Of a DNA stretch of 64,000 nucleotides, positions 47,828 through 62,100 are shown one piece after another. This DNA comes from Bursaphelenchus xylophilus (Eukaryota; Nematoda; Chromadorea; Rhabditida; Aphelenchoididae). Below the pieces are notes generated by a model. The model did not search any database and had not been told where the DNA came from. It worked only from the letters and a program-made list of their open reading frames with translations. The position numbers and the translations under genes are program-made. Every line of letters starts with the position of its first letter. Positions within the stretch are counted from its first letter, which is position 1. The stretch lies in NCBI GenBank assembly GCA_904066235.2, contig CAJFCV020000001.1, forward strand, positions 14,937,291 to 15,001,290. Direction: 5' to 3'.

Positions 47828-50800
47828 AAAACCGGTGTCTAGTATAATATCAGAGTGTTTCGCCCAGTGTGGGCGTAGTTTGATTCCAAAAATGCTGAAA
47901 CTTGCCATGCTAAAATCTTAGGAGGTTACCTTTCGAATGGTGTATGTCTTGTCAATTCACTCCGTCATCACTAATTCACCTTTTTTCAAAACCGGTGTCT
48001 AGTATAATATCAGAGTGTTTCGCCCAGTGTGGGCGTAGTTTGATTCCAAAAATGCTGAAACTTGCCATGCTAAAATCTTAGGAGGTTGCCTTGCGAATGG
48101 TGTATGTCTTGTCAATTCACTCCGTCATCACTAATTCACCTTTTTTCAAAACCGGTGTCTAGTATAATATCAGAGTGTTTCGCCCAGTGTGGGCGTAGTT
48201 TGATTCCAAAAATGCTGAAACTTGCCATGCTAAAATCTTAGGAGGTTACCTTTCGAATGGTGTATGTCTTGTCAATTCACTCCGTCATCACTAATTCACG
48301 TTTTTTCAAAACCGGTGTCTAGTATAATATCAGAGTGTTTCGCCCAGTGTGGGCGTAGTTTGATTCCCAAAATGCTGAAACTTGCCATGCTAAAATCTCA
48401 GGCGATTAGCTTTCGAACGGTGTATGTCTTGTCAATTCACTCCGTCATCACTAATTCACCTTTTTTCAAAACCGGTGTCTAGTATAATATCAGAGTGTTT
48501 CGCCCAGTGTGGGCGTAGTTTGATTCCAAAAATGCTGAAACTTGCCATGCTAAAATCTCAGGCGATTAGCTTTCGAATGGTGTATGTCTTGTCAATTCAC
48601 TCCGTCATCACTAATTCACCTTTTTTCAAAACCGGTGTCTAGTATAATATCAGAGTGTTTCGCCCAGTGTGGGCGTAGTTTGATTCCAAAAATGCTGAAA
48701 CTTGCCATGCTAAAATCTCAGGCGATTAGCTTTCGAATGGTGTATGTCTTGTCAATTCACTCCGTCATCACTAATTCACCTTTTTTCAAAACCGGTGTCT
48801 AGTATAATATCAGAGTGTTTCGCCCAGTGTCGGCGTAGTTTGATTCCAAAAATGCTGAAACTTGCCATGCTAAAACCGTAGGAGGTTACCTTTCGAATGG
48901 TGTATGTCTTGTCAATTCACTCCGTCATCACTAATTCACCTTTTTTCAAAACCGGTGTCTAGTATAATATCAGAGTGTTTCGCCCAGTGTGGGCGTAGTT
49001 TGATTCCAAAAATGCTGAAACTTGCCATGCTGAAATCTCAGGCGATTAGCTTTCCAATGGTGTATGTCTTGTCAATTCACTCCGTCATCACTAATTCACC
49101 TTTTTTCAAAACCGGTGTCTAGTATAATATCAGAGTGTTTCGCCCAGTGTGGGCGTAGTTTGATTCCAAAAATGCTGAAACTTACCATGCTAAAATCTCA
49201 GGCGATTAGCTTTCGAATGGTGTATGTCTTGCCAATTCACTCCGTCATCACTAATTCACCTTTTTTCAAAACCGGTGTCTAGTATAATATCAGAGTGTTT
49301 CGCCCAGTGTGGGCGTAGTTTGATTCCAAAAATGCTGAAACTTGCCATGCTGAAATCTCAGGCGATTAGCTTTCCAATGGTGTATGTCTTGTCAATTCAC
49401 TCCGTCATCACTAATTCACCTTTTTTCAAAACCGGTGTCTAGTATAATATCAGAGTGTTTCGCCCAGTGTGGGCGTAGTTTGATTCCAAAAATGCTGAAA
49501 CTTGCCATGCTGAAATCTCAGGCGATTAGCTTTCCAATGGTGTATGTCTTGTCAATTCACTCCGTCATCACTAATTCACCTTTTTTCAAAACCGGTGTCT
49601 AGTATAATATCAGAGTGTTTCGCCCAGTGTGGGCGTAGTTTGATTCCAAAAATGCTGAAACTTGCCATGCTAAAATCTCAGGCGATTAGCTTTCGAATGG
49701 TGTATGTCTTGTCAATTCACTCCGTCATCACTAATTCACCTTTTTTCAAAACCGGTGTCTAGTATAATATCAGAGTGTTTCGCCCAGTGTGGGCGTAGTT
49801 TGATTCCAAAAATGCTGAAACTTGCCATGCTAAAATCTCAGGCGATTAGCTTTCGAATGGTGTATGTCTTGCCAATTCACTCCGTCATCACTAATTCACC
49901 TTTTTTCAAAACCGGTGTCTAGTATAATATCAGAGTGTTTCGCCCAGTGTGGGCATAATTTGACTCCAAAAATGCTGAAACTTGCCATGCTAAAATCGTA
50001 GGAGGTTACCTTTCGAATGGTGTATGTCTTGTCAATTCACTCCGTCATCACTAATTCACCTTTTTTCAAAACCGGTGTCTAGTATAATATCAGAGTGTTT
50101 CGCCCAGTGTGGGCGTAGTTTGATTCCAAAAATGCTGAAACTTGCCATGCTAAAATCTCAGGCGATTAGCTTTCGAATGGTGTATGTCTTGCCAATTCAC
50201 TCCGTCATCACTAATTCACCTTTTTTCAAAACCGGTGTCTAGTATAATATCAGAGTGTTTCGCCCAGTGTGGGCGTAGTTTGATTCCAAAAATGCTGAAA
50301 CTTGCCATGCTGAAATCTCAGGCGATTAGCTTTCCAATGGTGTATGTCTTGTCAATTCACTCCGTCATCACTAATTCACCTTTTCTCAAAACCGGTGTCT
50401 AGTATAATATCAGAGTGTTTCGCCCAGTGTGGGCGTAGTTTGATTCCAAAAATGCTGAAACTTGCCATGCTAAAATCTCAGGCGATTAGCTTTCGAATGG
50501 TGTATGTCTTGTCAATTCACTCCGTCATCACTAATTCACCTTTTTTCAAAACCGGTGTCTAGTATAATATCAGAGTGTTTCGCCCAGTGTGGGCGTAGTT
50601 TGATTCCAAAAATGCTGAAACTTGCCATGCTAAAATCTCAGGCGATTAGCTTTCGAATGGTGTATGTCTTGTCAATTCACTCCGTCATCACTAATTCACC
50701 TTTTTTCAAAACCGGTGTCTAGTATAATATCAGAGTGTTTCGCCCAGTGTGGGCGTAGTTTGATTCAAAAAATGCTGAAACTTGCCATGCTGAAATCTCA

Positions 50801-53162
50801 GGCGATTAGCTTTCCAATGGTGTATGTCTTGTCAATTCACTCCGTCATCACTAATTCACCTTTTTTCAAAACCGGTGTCTAGTATAATATCAGAGTGTTT
50901 CGCCCAGTGTGGGCGTAGTTTGATTCCAAAAATGCTGAAACTTGCCATGCTAAAATCTCAGGCGATTAGCTTTCGAATGGTGTATGTCTTGTCAATTCAC
51001 TCCGTCATCACTAATTCACCTTTTTTCAAAACCGGTGTCTAGTATAATATCAGAGTGTTTCGCCCAGTGTGGGCGTAGTTTGATTCCAAAAATGCTGAAA
51101 CTTGCCATGCTAAAATCTCAGGCGATTAGCTTTCGAATGGTGTATGTCTTGTCAATTCACTCCGTCATCACTAATTCACCTTTTTTCAAAACCGGTGTCT
51201 AGTATAATATCAGAGTGTTTCGCCCAGTGTGGGCGTAATTTGATTGCAAAAATGCTGAAACTTGCCATGCTAAAATCTCAGGCGATTAGCTTTCGAATGG
51301 TGTATGTCTTGCCAATTCACTCCGTCATCACTAATTCACCTTTTTTCAAAACCGGTGTCTAGTATAATATCAGAGTGTTTCGCCCAGTGTGGGCGTAGTT
51401 TGATTCCAAAAATGCTGAAACTTGCCATGCTGAAATCTCAGGCGATTAGCTTTCCAATGGTGTATGTCTTGTCAATTCACTCCGTCATCACTAATTCACC
51501 TTTTTTCAAAACCGGTGTCTAGTATAATATCAGAGTGTTTCGCCCAGTGTGGGCGTAGTTTGATTCCAAAAATGCTGAAACTTGCCATGCTGAAATCTCA
51601 GGCGATTAGCTTTCCAATGGTGTATGTCTTGTCAATTCACTCCGTCATCACTAATTCACCTTTTTTCAAAACCGGTGTCTAGTATAATATCAGAGTGTTT
51701 CGCCCAGTGTGGGCGTAGTTTGATTCCAAAAATGCTGAAACTTGCCATGCTAAAATCTCAGGCGATTAGCTTTCGAATGGTGTATGTCTTGTCAATTCAC
51801 TCCGTCATCACTAATTCACCTTTTTTCAAAACCGGTGTCTAGTATAATATCAGAGTGTTTCGCCCAGTGTGGGCGTAGTTTGATTCCAAAAATGCTGAAA
51901 CTTGCCATGCTAAAATCTCAGGCGATTAGCTTTCGAATGGTGTATGTCTTGTCAATTCACTCCGTCATCACTAATTCACCTTTTTTCAAAACCGGTGTCT
52001 AGTATAATATCAGAGTGTTTCGCCCAGTGTGGGCGTAATTTGATTCCAAAAATGCTGAAACTTGCCATGCTAAAATCTCAGGCGATTAGCTTTCGAATGG
52101 TGTATGTCTTGCCAATTCACTCCGTCATCACTAATTCACCTTTTTTCAAAACCGGTGTCTAGTATAATATCAGAGTGTTTCGCCCAGTGTGGGCGTAGTT
52201 TGATTCCAAAAATGCTGAAACTTGCCATGCTGAAATCTCAGGCGATTAGCTTTCCAATGGTGTATGTCTTGTCAATTCACTCCGTCATCACTAATTCACC
52301 TTTTTTCAAAACCGGTGTCTAGTATAATATCAGAGTGTTTCGCCCAGTGTGGGCGTAGTTTGATTCCAAAAATGCTGAAACTTGCCATGCTGAAATCTCA
52401 GGCGATTAGCTTTCCAATGGTGTATGTCTTGTCAATTCACTCCGTCATCACTAATTCACCTTTTTTCAAAACCGGTGTCTAGTATAATATCAGAGTGTTT
52501 CGCCCAGTGTGGGCGTAGTTTGATTCCAAAAATGCTGAAACTTGCCATGCTAAAATCTCAGGCGATTAGCTTTCGAATGGTGTATGTCTTGTCAATTCAC
52601 TCCGTCATCACTAATTCACCTTTTTTCAAAACCGGTGTCTAGTATAATATCAGAGTGTTTCGCCCAGTGTGGGCGTAATTTAATTCCAAAAATGCTGAAA
52701 CTTGCCATGCTAAAATCTTAGGAGGTTACCTTTCGAATGGTGTATGTCTTGTCAATTCACTCCGTCATCACTAATTCACCTTTTTTCAAAACCGGTGTCT
52801 AGTATAATATCAGAGTGTTTCGCCCAGTGTGGGCGTAATTTGATTCCAAAAATGCTGAAACTTGCCATGCTAAAATCTTAGGAGGTTACCTTTCGAATGG
52901 TGTATGTCTTGTCAATTCACTCCGTCATCACTAATTCACCTTTTTTCAAAACCGGTGTCTAGTATAATATCAGAGTGTTTCGCCCAGTGTGGGCGTAGTT
53001 TGATTCCAAAAATGCTGAAACTTGCCATGCTAAAATCTCAGGCGATTAGCTTTCGAATGGTGTATGTCTTGCCAATTCACTCCGTCATCACTAATTCACC
53101 TTTTTTCAAAACCGGTGTCTAGTATAATATCAGAGTGTTTCGCTCAGTGTGGGCGTAATTTG
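47752..53162 (+). repeat. Segmental duplication within the array, copy 2
   Basis: This carries the same ordered set of rare markers as 36390-41640, including aggttgccttgcg at 48083, gcataatttgactcc at 49953, cgtaatttaattcc at 52673 and cgctcagtg at 53141. It is 160 bp longer because one extra cttgccaattc monomer is present near 49710-49870. Small base differences exist, such as gcttccgaatgg near 37211 versus gctttcgaatgg here, and cgtaatttgattcc near 52833 versus cgtaatttgactcc at 41311. Confidence 0.92.
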
Positions 53163-56100
53163 ATTCCAAAAATGCTGAAACTTGCCATGCTAAAATCTTA
53201 GGAGGTTACCTTTCGAATGGTGTATGTCTTGTCAATTCACTCCGTCATCACTAATTCACCTTTTTTCAAAACCGGTGTCTAGTATAATATCAGAGTGTTT
53301 CGCCCAGTGTGGGCGTAGTTTGATTCCAAAAATGCTGAAACTTGCCATGCTAAAATCTCAGGCGATTAGCTTTCGAATGGTGTATGTCTTGTCAATTCAC
53401 TCCGTCATCACTAATTCACCTTTTTTCAAAACCGGTGTCTAGTATAATATCAGAGTGTTTCGCCCAGTGTGGGCGTAGTTTGATTCCAAAAATGCTGAAA
53501 CTTGCCATGCTAAAATCTCAGGCGATTAGCTTTCGAATGGTGTATGTCTTGTCAATTCACTCCGTCATCACTAATTCACCTTTTTTCAAAACCGGTGTCT
53601 AGTATAATATCAGAGTGTTTCGCCCAGTGTGGGCGTAATTTGATTCCAAAAATGCTGAAACTTGCCATGCTAAAATCTCAGGCGATTAGCTTTCGAATGG
53701 TGTATGTCTTGCCAATTCACTCCGTCATCACTAATTCACCTTTTTTCAAAACCGGTGTCTAGTATAATATCAGAGTGTTTCGCCCAGTGTGGGCGTAGTT
53801 TGATTCCAAAAATGCTGAAACTTGCCATGCTAAAATCTCAGGCGATTAGCTTTCGAATGGTGTATGTCTTGCCAATTCACTCCGTCATCACTAATTCACC
53901 TTTTTTCAAAACCGGTGTCTAGTATAATATCAGAGTGTTTCGCTCAGTGTGGGCGTAATTTGATTCCAAAAATGCTGAAACTTGCCATGCTAAAATCTTA
54001 GGAGGTTACCTTTCGAATGGTGTATGTCTTGTCAATTCACTCCGTCATCACTAATTCACCTTTTTTCAAAACCGGTGTCTAGTATAATATCAGAGTGTTT
54101 CGCCCAGTGTGGGCGTAGTTTGATTCCAAAAATGCTGAAACTTGCCATGCTAAAATCTCAGGCGATTACCTTTCGAATGGTGTATGTCTTGTCAATTCAC
54201 TCCGTCATCACTAATTCACCTTTTTTCAAAACCGGTGTCTAGTATAATATCAGAGTGTTTCGCCCAGTGTGGGCGTAGTTTGATTCCAAAAATGCTGAAA
54301 CTTGCCATGCTAAAATCTCAGGCGATTAGCTTTCGAATGGTGTATGTCTTGTCAATTCACTCCGTCATCACTAATTCACCTTTTTTCAAAACCGGTGTCT
54401 AGTATAATATCAGAGTGTTTCGCCCAGTGTGGGCGTAATTTGATTCCAAAAATGCTGAAACTTGCCATGCTAAAATCTCAGGCGATTAGCTTTCGAATGG
54501 TGTATGTCTTGCCAATTCACTCCGTCATCACTAATTCACCTTTTTTCAAAACCGGTGTCTAGTATAATATCAGAGTGTTTCGCCCAGTGTGGGCGTAGTT
54601 TGATTCCAAAAATGCTGAAACTTGCCATGCTAAAATCTCAGGCGATTAGCTTTCCAATGGTGTATGTCTTGTCAATTCACTCCGTCATCACTAATTCACC
54701 TTTTTTCAAAACCGGTGTCTAGTATAATATCAGAGTGTTTCGCCCAGTGTGGGCGTAGTTTGATTCCAAAAATGCTGAAACTTGCCATGCTAAAATCTCA
54801 GGCGATTAGCTTTCGAATGGTGTATGTCTTGTCAATTCACTCCGTCATCACTAATTCACCTTTTTTCAAAACCGGTGTCTAGTATAATATCAGAGTGTTT
54901 CGCCCAGTGTGGGCGTAGTTTGATTCCAAAAATGCTGAAACTTGCCATGCTAAAATCTCAGGCGATTAGCTTTCGAATGGTGTATGTCTTGTCAATTCAC
55001 TCCGTCATCACTAATTCACCTTTTTTCAAAACCGGTGTCTAGTATAATATCAGAGTGTTTCGCCCAGTGTGGGCGTAATTTGATTCCAAAAATGCTGAAA
55101 CTTGCCATGCTAAAATCTTAGGAGGTTACCTTTCGAATGGTGTATGTCTTGTCAATTCACTCCGTCATCACTAATTCACCTTTTTTCAAAACCGGTGTCT
55201 AGTATAATATCAGAGTGTTTCGCCCAGTGTGGGCGTAATTTGATTCCAAAAATGCTGAAACTTGCCATGCTAAAATCTTAGGAGGTTACCTTTCGAATGG
55301 TGTATGTCTTGTCAATTCACTCCGTCATCACTAATTCACCTTTTTTCAAAACCGGTGTCTAGTATAATATCAGAGTGTTTCGCCCAGTGTGGGCGTAGTT
55401 TGATTCCAAAAATGCTGAAACTTGCCATGCTAAAATCTCAGGCGATTAGCTTTCGAATGGTGTATGTCTTGCCAATTCACTCCGTCATCACTAATTCACC
55501 TTTTTTCAAAACCGGTGTCTAGTATAATATCAGAGTGTTTCGCTCAGTGTGGGCGTAATTTGATTCCAAAAATGCTGAAACTTGCCATGCTAAAATCTTA
55601 GGAGGTTACCTTTCGAATGGTGTATGTCTTGTCAATTCACTCCGTCATCACTAATTCACCTTTTTTCAAAACCGGTGTCTAGTATAATATCAGAGTGTTT
55701 CGCCCAGTGTGGGCGTAGTTTGATTCCAAAAATGCTGAAACTTGCCATGCTAAAATCTCAGGCGATTAGCTTTCGAATGGTGTATGTCTTGTCAATTCAC
55801 TCCGTCATCACTAATTCACCTTTTTTCAAAACCGGTGTCTAGTATAATATCAGAGTGTTTCGCCCAGTGTGGGCGTAGTTTGATTCCAAAAATGCTGAAA
55901 CTTGCCATGCTAAAATCTCAGGCGATTAGCTTTCGAATGGTGTATGTCTTGTCAATTCACTCCGTCATCACTAATTCACCTTTTTTCAAAACCGGTGTCT
56001 AGTATAATATCAGAGTGTTTCGCCCAGTGTGGGCGTAGTTTGATTCCAAAAATGCTGAAACTTGCCATGCTAAAATCTCAGGCGATTAGCTTTCGAATGG

Positions 56101-59100
56101 TGTATGTCTTGTCAATTCACTCCGTCATCACTAATTCACCTTTTTTCAAAACCGGTGTCTAGTATAATATCAGAGTGTTTCGCCCAGTGTGGGCGTAATT
56201 TGATTCCAAAAATGCTGAAACTTGCCATGCTAAAATCTTAGGAGGTTACCTTTCGAATGGTGTATGTCTTGTCAATTCACTCCGTCATCACTAATTCACC
56301 TTTTTTCAAAACCGGTGTCTAGTATAATATCAGAGTGTTTCGCCCAGTGTGGGCGTAATTTGATTCCAAAAATGCTGAAACTTGCCATGCTAAAATCTTA
56401 GGAGGTTACCTTTCGAATGGTGTATGTCTTGTCAATTCACTCCGTCATCACTAATTCACCTTTTTTCAAAACCGGTGTCTAGTATAATATCAGAGTGTTT
56501 CGCCCAGTGTGGGCGTAGTTTGATTCCAAAAATGCTGAAACTTGCCATGCTAAAATCTCAGGCGATTAGCTTTCGAATGGTGTATGTCTTGTCAATTCAC
56601 TCCGTCATCACTAATTCACCTTTTTTCAAAACCGGTGTCTAGTATAATATCAGAGTGTTTCGCCCAGTGTGGGCGTAATTTGATTCCAAAAATGCTGAAA
56701 CTTGCCATGCTAAAATCTCAGGCGATTAGCTTTCGAATGGTGTATGTCTTGTCAATTCACTCCGTCATCACTAATTCACCTTTTTTCAAAACCGGTGTCT
56801 AGTATAATATCAGAGTGTTTCGCCCAGTGTGGGCGTAGTTTGATTCCAAAAATGCTGAAACTTGCCATGCTAAAATCTCAGGCGATTAGCTTTCGAATGG
56901 TGTATGTTTTGTCAATTCACTCCGTCATCACTAATTCACCTTTTTTCAAAACCGGTGTCTAGTATAATATCAGAGTGTTTCGCCCAGTGTGGGCGTAATT
57001 TGATTCCAAAAATGCTGAAACTTGCCATGCTAAAATCTCAGGCGATTAGCTTTCGAATGGTGTATGTCTTGCCAATTCACTCCGTCATCACTAATTCACC
57101 TTTTTTCAAAACCGGTGTCTAGTATAATATCAGAGTGTTTCGCTCAGTGTGGGCGTAATTTGATTCCAAAAATGCTGAAACTTGCCATGCTAAAATCTTA
57201 GGAGGTTACCTTTCGAATGGTGTATGTCTTGTCAATTCACTCCGTCATCACTAATTCACCTTTTTTCAAAACCGGTGTCTAGTATAATATCAGAGTGTTT
57301 CGCCCAGTGTGGGCGTAGTTTGATTCCAAAAATGCTGAAACTTGCCATGCTAAAATCTTAGGAGGTTACCTTTCGAATGGTGTATGTCTTGTCAATTCAC
57401 TCCGTCATCACTAATTCACCTTTTTTCAAAACCGGTGTCTAGTATAATATCAGAGTGTTTCGCCCAGTGTGGGCGTAATTTGATTCCAAAAATGCTGAAA
57501 CTTGCCATGCTAAAATCGTCAGGAGGTTACCTTTCGAATGGTGTATGTCTTGTCAATTCACTCCGTCATCACTAATTCACCTTTTTTCAAAACCGGTGTC
57601 TAGTATAATATCAGAGTGTTTCGCCCAGTGTGGGCGTAGTTTGATTCCAAAAATGCTGAAACTTGCCATGCTAAAATCTCAGGCGATTAGCTTTCGAATG
57701 GTGTATGTCTTGCCAATTCACTCCGTCATCACTAATTCACCTTTTTTCAAAACCGGTGTCTAGTATAATATCAGAGTGTTTCGCCCAGTGTGGGCGTAAT
57801 TTGATTCCAAAAATGCTGAAACTTGCCATGCTAAAATCTTAGGAGGTTACCTTTCGAATGGTGTATGTCTTGTCAATTCACTCCGTCATCACTAATTCAC
57901 CTTTTTTCAAAACCGGTGTCTAGTATAATATCAGAGTGTTTCGCCCAGTGTGGGCGTAGTTTGATTCCAAAAATGCTGAAACTTGCCATGCTAAAATCTC
58001 AGGCGATTAGCTTTCGAATGGTGTATGTCTTGTCAATTCACTCCGTCATCACTAATTCACCTTTTTTCAAAACCGGTGTCTAGTATAATATCAGAGTGTT
58101 TCGCCCAGTGTGGGCGTAGTTTGATTCCAAAAATGCTGAAACTTGCCATGCTAAAATCTCAGGCGATTAGCTTTCGAATGGTGTATGTCTTGTCAATTCA
58201 CTCCGTCATCACTAATTCACCTTTTTTCAAAACCGGTGTCTAGTATAATATCAGAGTGTTTCGCCCAGTGTGGGCGTAATTTGATTCCAAAAATGCTGAA
58301 ACTTGCCATGCTAAAATCTTAGGAGGTTACCTTTCGAATGGTGTATGTCTTGTCAATTCACTCCGTCATCACTAATTCACCTTTTTTCAAAACCGGTGTC
58401 TAGTATAATATCAGAGTGTTTCGCCCAGTGTGGGCGTAATTTGATTCCAAAAATGCTGAAACTTGCCATGCTAAAATCTTAGGAGGTTACCTTTCGAATG
58501 GTGTATGTCTTGTCAATTCACTCCGTCATCACTAATTCACCTTTTTTCAAAACCGGTGTCTAGTATAATATCAGAGTGTTTCGCCCAGTGTGGGCGTAGT
58601 TTGATTCCAAAAATGCTGAAACTTGCCATGCTAAAATCTCAGGCGATTAGCTTTCGAATGGTGTATGTCTTGTCAATTCACTCCGTCATCACTAATTCAC
58701 CTTTTTTCAAAACCGGTGTCTAGTATAATATCAGAGTGTTTCGCCCAGTGTGGGCGTAATTTGATTCCAAAAATGCTGAAACTTGCCATGCTAAAATCTC
58801 AGGCGATTAGCTTTCGAATGGTGTATGTCTTGTCAATTCACTCCGTCATCACTAATTCACCTTTTTTCAAAACCGGTGTCTAGTATAATATCAGAGTGTT
58901 TCGCCCAGTGTGGGCGTAGTTTGATTCCAAAAATGCTGAAACTTGCCATGCTAAAATCTCAGGCGATTAGCTTTCGAATGGTGTATGTCTTGTCAATTCA
59001 CTCCGTCATCACTAATTCACCTTTTTTCAAAACCGGTGTCTAGTATAATATCAGAGTGTTTCGCCCAGTGTGGGCGTAATTTGATTCCAAAAATGCTGAA

Positions 59101-62100
59101 ACTTGCCATGCTAAAATCTCAGGCGATTAGCTTTCGAATGGTGTATGTCTTGTCAATTCACTCCGTCATCACTAATTCACCTTTTTTCAAAACCGGTGTC
59201 TAGTATAATATCAGAGTGTTTCGCCCAGTGTGGGCGTAATTTGATTCCAAAAATGCTGAAACTTGCCATGCTAAAATCTTAGGAGGTTACCTTTCGAATG
59301 GTGTATGTCTTGTCAATTCACTCCGTCATCACTAATTCACCTTTTTTCAAAACCGGTGTCTAGTATAATATCAGAGTGTTTCGCCCAGTGTGGGCGTAAT
59401 TTGATTCCAAAAATGCTGAAACTTGCCATGCTAAAATCTCAGGCGATTAGCTTTCGAATGGTGTATGTCTTGCCAATTCACTCCGTCATCACTAATTCAC
59501 CTTTTTTCAAAACCGGTGTCTAGTATAATATCAGAGTGTTTCGCCCAGTGTGGGCGTAATTTGATTCCAAAAATGCTGAAACTTGCCATGCTAAAATCTT
59601 AGGAGGTTACCTTTCGAATGGTGTATGTCTTGTCAATTCACTCCGTCATCACTAATTCACCTTTTTTCAAAACCGGTGTCTAGTATAATATCAGAGTGTT
59701 TCGCCCAGTGTGGGCGTAATTTGATTCCAAAAATGCTGAAACTTGCCATGCTAAAATCTTAGGCGGTTACCTTTCGAATGGTGTATGTCTTGTCAATTCA
59801 CTCCGTCATCACTAATTCACCTTTTTTCAAAACCGGTGTCTAGTATAATATCAGAGTGTTTCGCCCAGTGTGGGCGTAGTTTGATTCCAAAAATGCTGAA
59901 ACTTGCCATGCTAAAATCTCAGGCGATTAGCTTTCGAATGGTGTATGTCTTGTCAATTCACTCCGTCATCACTAATTCACCTTTTTTCAAAACCGGTGTC
60001 TAGTATAATATCAGAGTGTTTCGCCCAGTGTGGGCGTAATTTGATTCCAAAAATGCTGAAACTTGCCATGCTAAAATCTCAGGCGATTAGCTTTCGAATG
60101 GTGTATGTCTTGTCAATTCACTCCGTCATCACTAATTCACCTTTTTTCAAAACCGGTGTCTAGTATAATATCAGAGTGTTTCGCCCAGTGTGGGCGTAGT
60201 TTGATTCCAAAAATGCTGAAACTTGCCATGCTAAAATCTCAGGCGATTAGCTTTCGAATGGTGTATGTCTTGTCAATTCACTCCGTCATCACTAATTCAC
60301 CTTTTTTCAAAACCGGTGTCTAGTATAATATCAGAGTGTTTCGCCCAGTGTGGGCGTAATTTGATTCCAAAAATGCAGAAACTTGCCATGCTAAAATCTT
60401 AGGAGGTTACCTTTCGAATGGTGTATGTCTTGTCAATTCACTCCGTCGTCACTAATTCACCTTTTTTCAAAACCGGTGTCTAGTATAATATCAGAGTGTT
60501 TCGCCCAGTGTGGGCGTAATTTGATTCCAAAAATGCTGAAACTTGCCATGCTAAAATCTTAGGAGGTTACCTTTCGAATGGTGTATGTCTTGTCAATTCA
60601 CTCCGTCATCACTAATTCACCTTTTTTCAAAACCGGTGTCTAGTATAATATCAGAGTGTTTCGCCCAGTGTGGGCGTAATTTGATTCCAAAAATGCAGAA
60701 ACTTGCCATGCTAAAATCTTAGGAGGTTACCTTTCGAATGGTGTATGTCTTGTCAATTCACTCCGTCGTCACTAATTCACCTTTTTTCAAAACCGGTGTC
60801 TAGTATAATATCAGAGTGTTTCGCCCAGTGTGGGCGTAATTTGATTCCAAAAATGCTGAAACTTGCCATGCTAAAATCTCAGGCGATTAGCTTTCGAATG
60901 GTGTATGTCTTGTCAATTCACTCCGTCATCACTAATTCACCCTTTTTCAAAACCGGTGTCTAGTATAATATCAGAGTGTTTCGCCCAGTGTGGGCGTAAT
61001 TTGATTCCAAAAATGCTGAAACTTGCCATGCTAAAATCTTAGGAGGTTACCTTTCGAATGGTGTATGTCTTGTCAATTCACTCCGTCATCACTAATTCAC
61101 CTTTTTTCAAAACCGGTGTCTAGTATAATATCAGAGTGTTTCGCCCAGTGTGGGCGTAATTTGATTCCAAAAATGCTGAAACTTGCCATGCTAAAATCTT
61201 AGGAGGTTACCTTTCGAATGGTGTATGTCTTGTCAATTCACTCCGTCATCACTAATTCACCTTTTTTCAAAACCGGTGTCTAGTATAATATCAGAGTGTT
61301 TCGCCCAGTGTGGGCGTAATTTGATTCCAAAAATGCTGAAACTTGCCATGCTAAAATCTTAGGAGGTTACCTTTCGAATGGTGTATGTCTTGTCAATTCA
61401 CTCCGTCATCACTAATTCACCTTTTTTCAAAACCGGTGTCTAGTATAATATCAGAGTGTTTCGCCCAGTGTGGGCGTAATTTGATTCCAAAAATGCTGAA
61501 ACTTGCCATGCTAAAATCTCAGGCGATTAGCTTTCGAATGGTGTATGTCTTGTCAATTCACTCCGTCATCACTAATTCACCTTTTTTCAAAACCGGTGTC
61601 TAGTATAATATCAGAGTGTTTCGCCCAGTGTGGGCGTAGTTTGATTCCAAAAATGCTGAAACTTGCCATGCTAAAATCTCAGGCGATTAGCTTTCGAATG
61701 GTGTATGTCTTGTCAATTCACTCCGTCATCACTAATTCACCTTTTTTCAAAACCGGTGTCTAGTATAATATCAGAGTGTTTCGCCCAGTGTGGGCGTAAT
61801 TTGATTCCAAAAATGCAGAAACTTGCCATGCTAAAATCTTAGGAGGTTACCTTTCGAATGGTGTATGTCTTGTCAATTCACTCCGTCGTCACTAATTCAC
61901 CTTTTTTCAAAACCGGTGTCTAGTATAATATCAGAGTGTTTCGCCCAGTGTGGGCGTAATTTGATTCCAAAAATGCTGAAACTTGCCATGCTAAAATCTT
62001 AGGAGGTTACCTTTCGAATGGTGTATGTCTTGTCAATTCACTCCGTCATCACTAATTCACCTTTTTTCAAAACCGGTGTCTAGTATAATATCAGAGTGTT

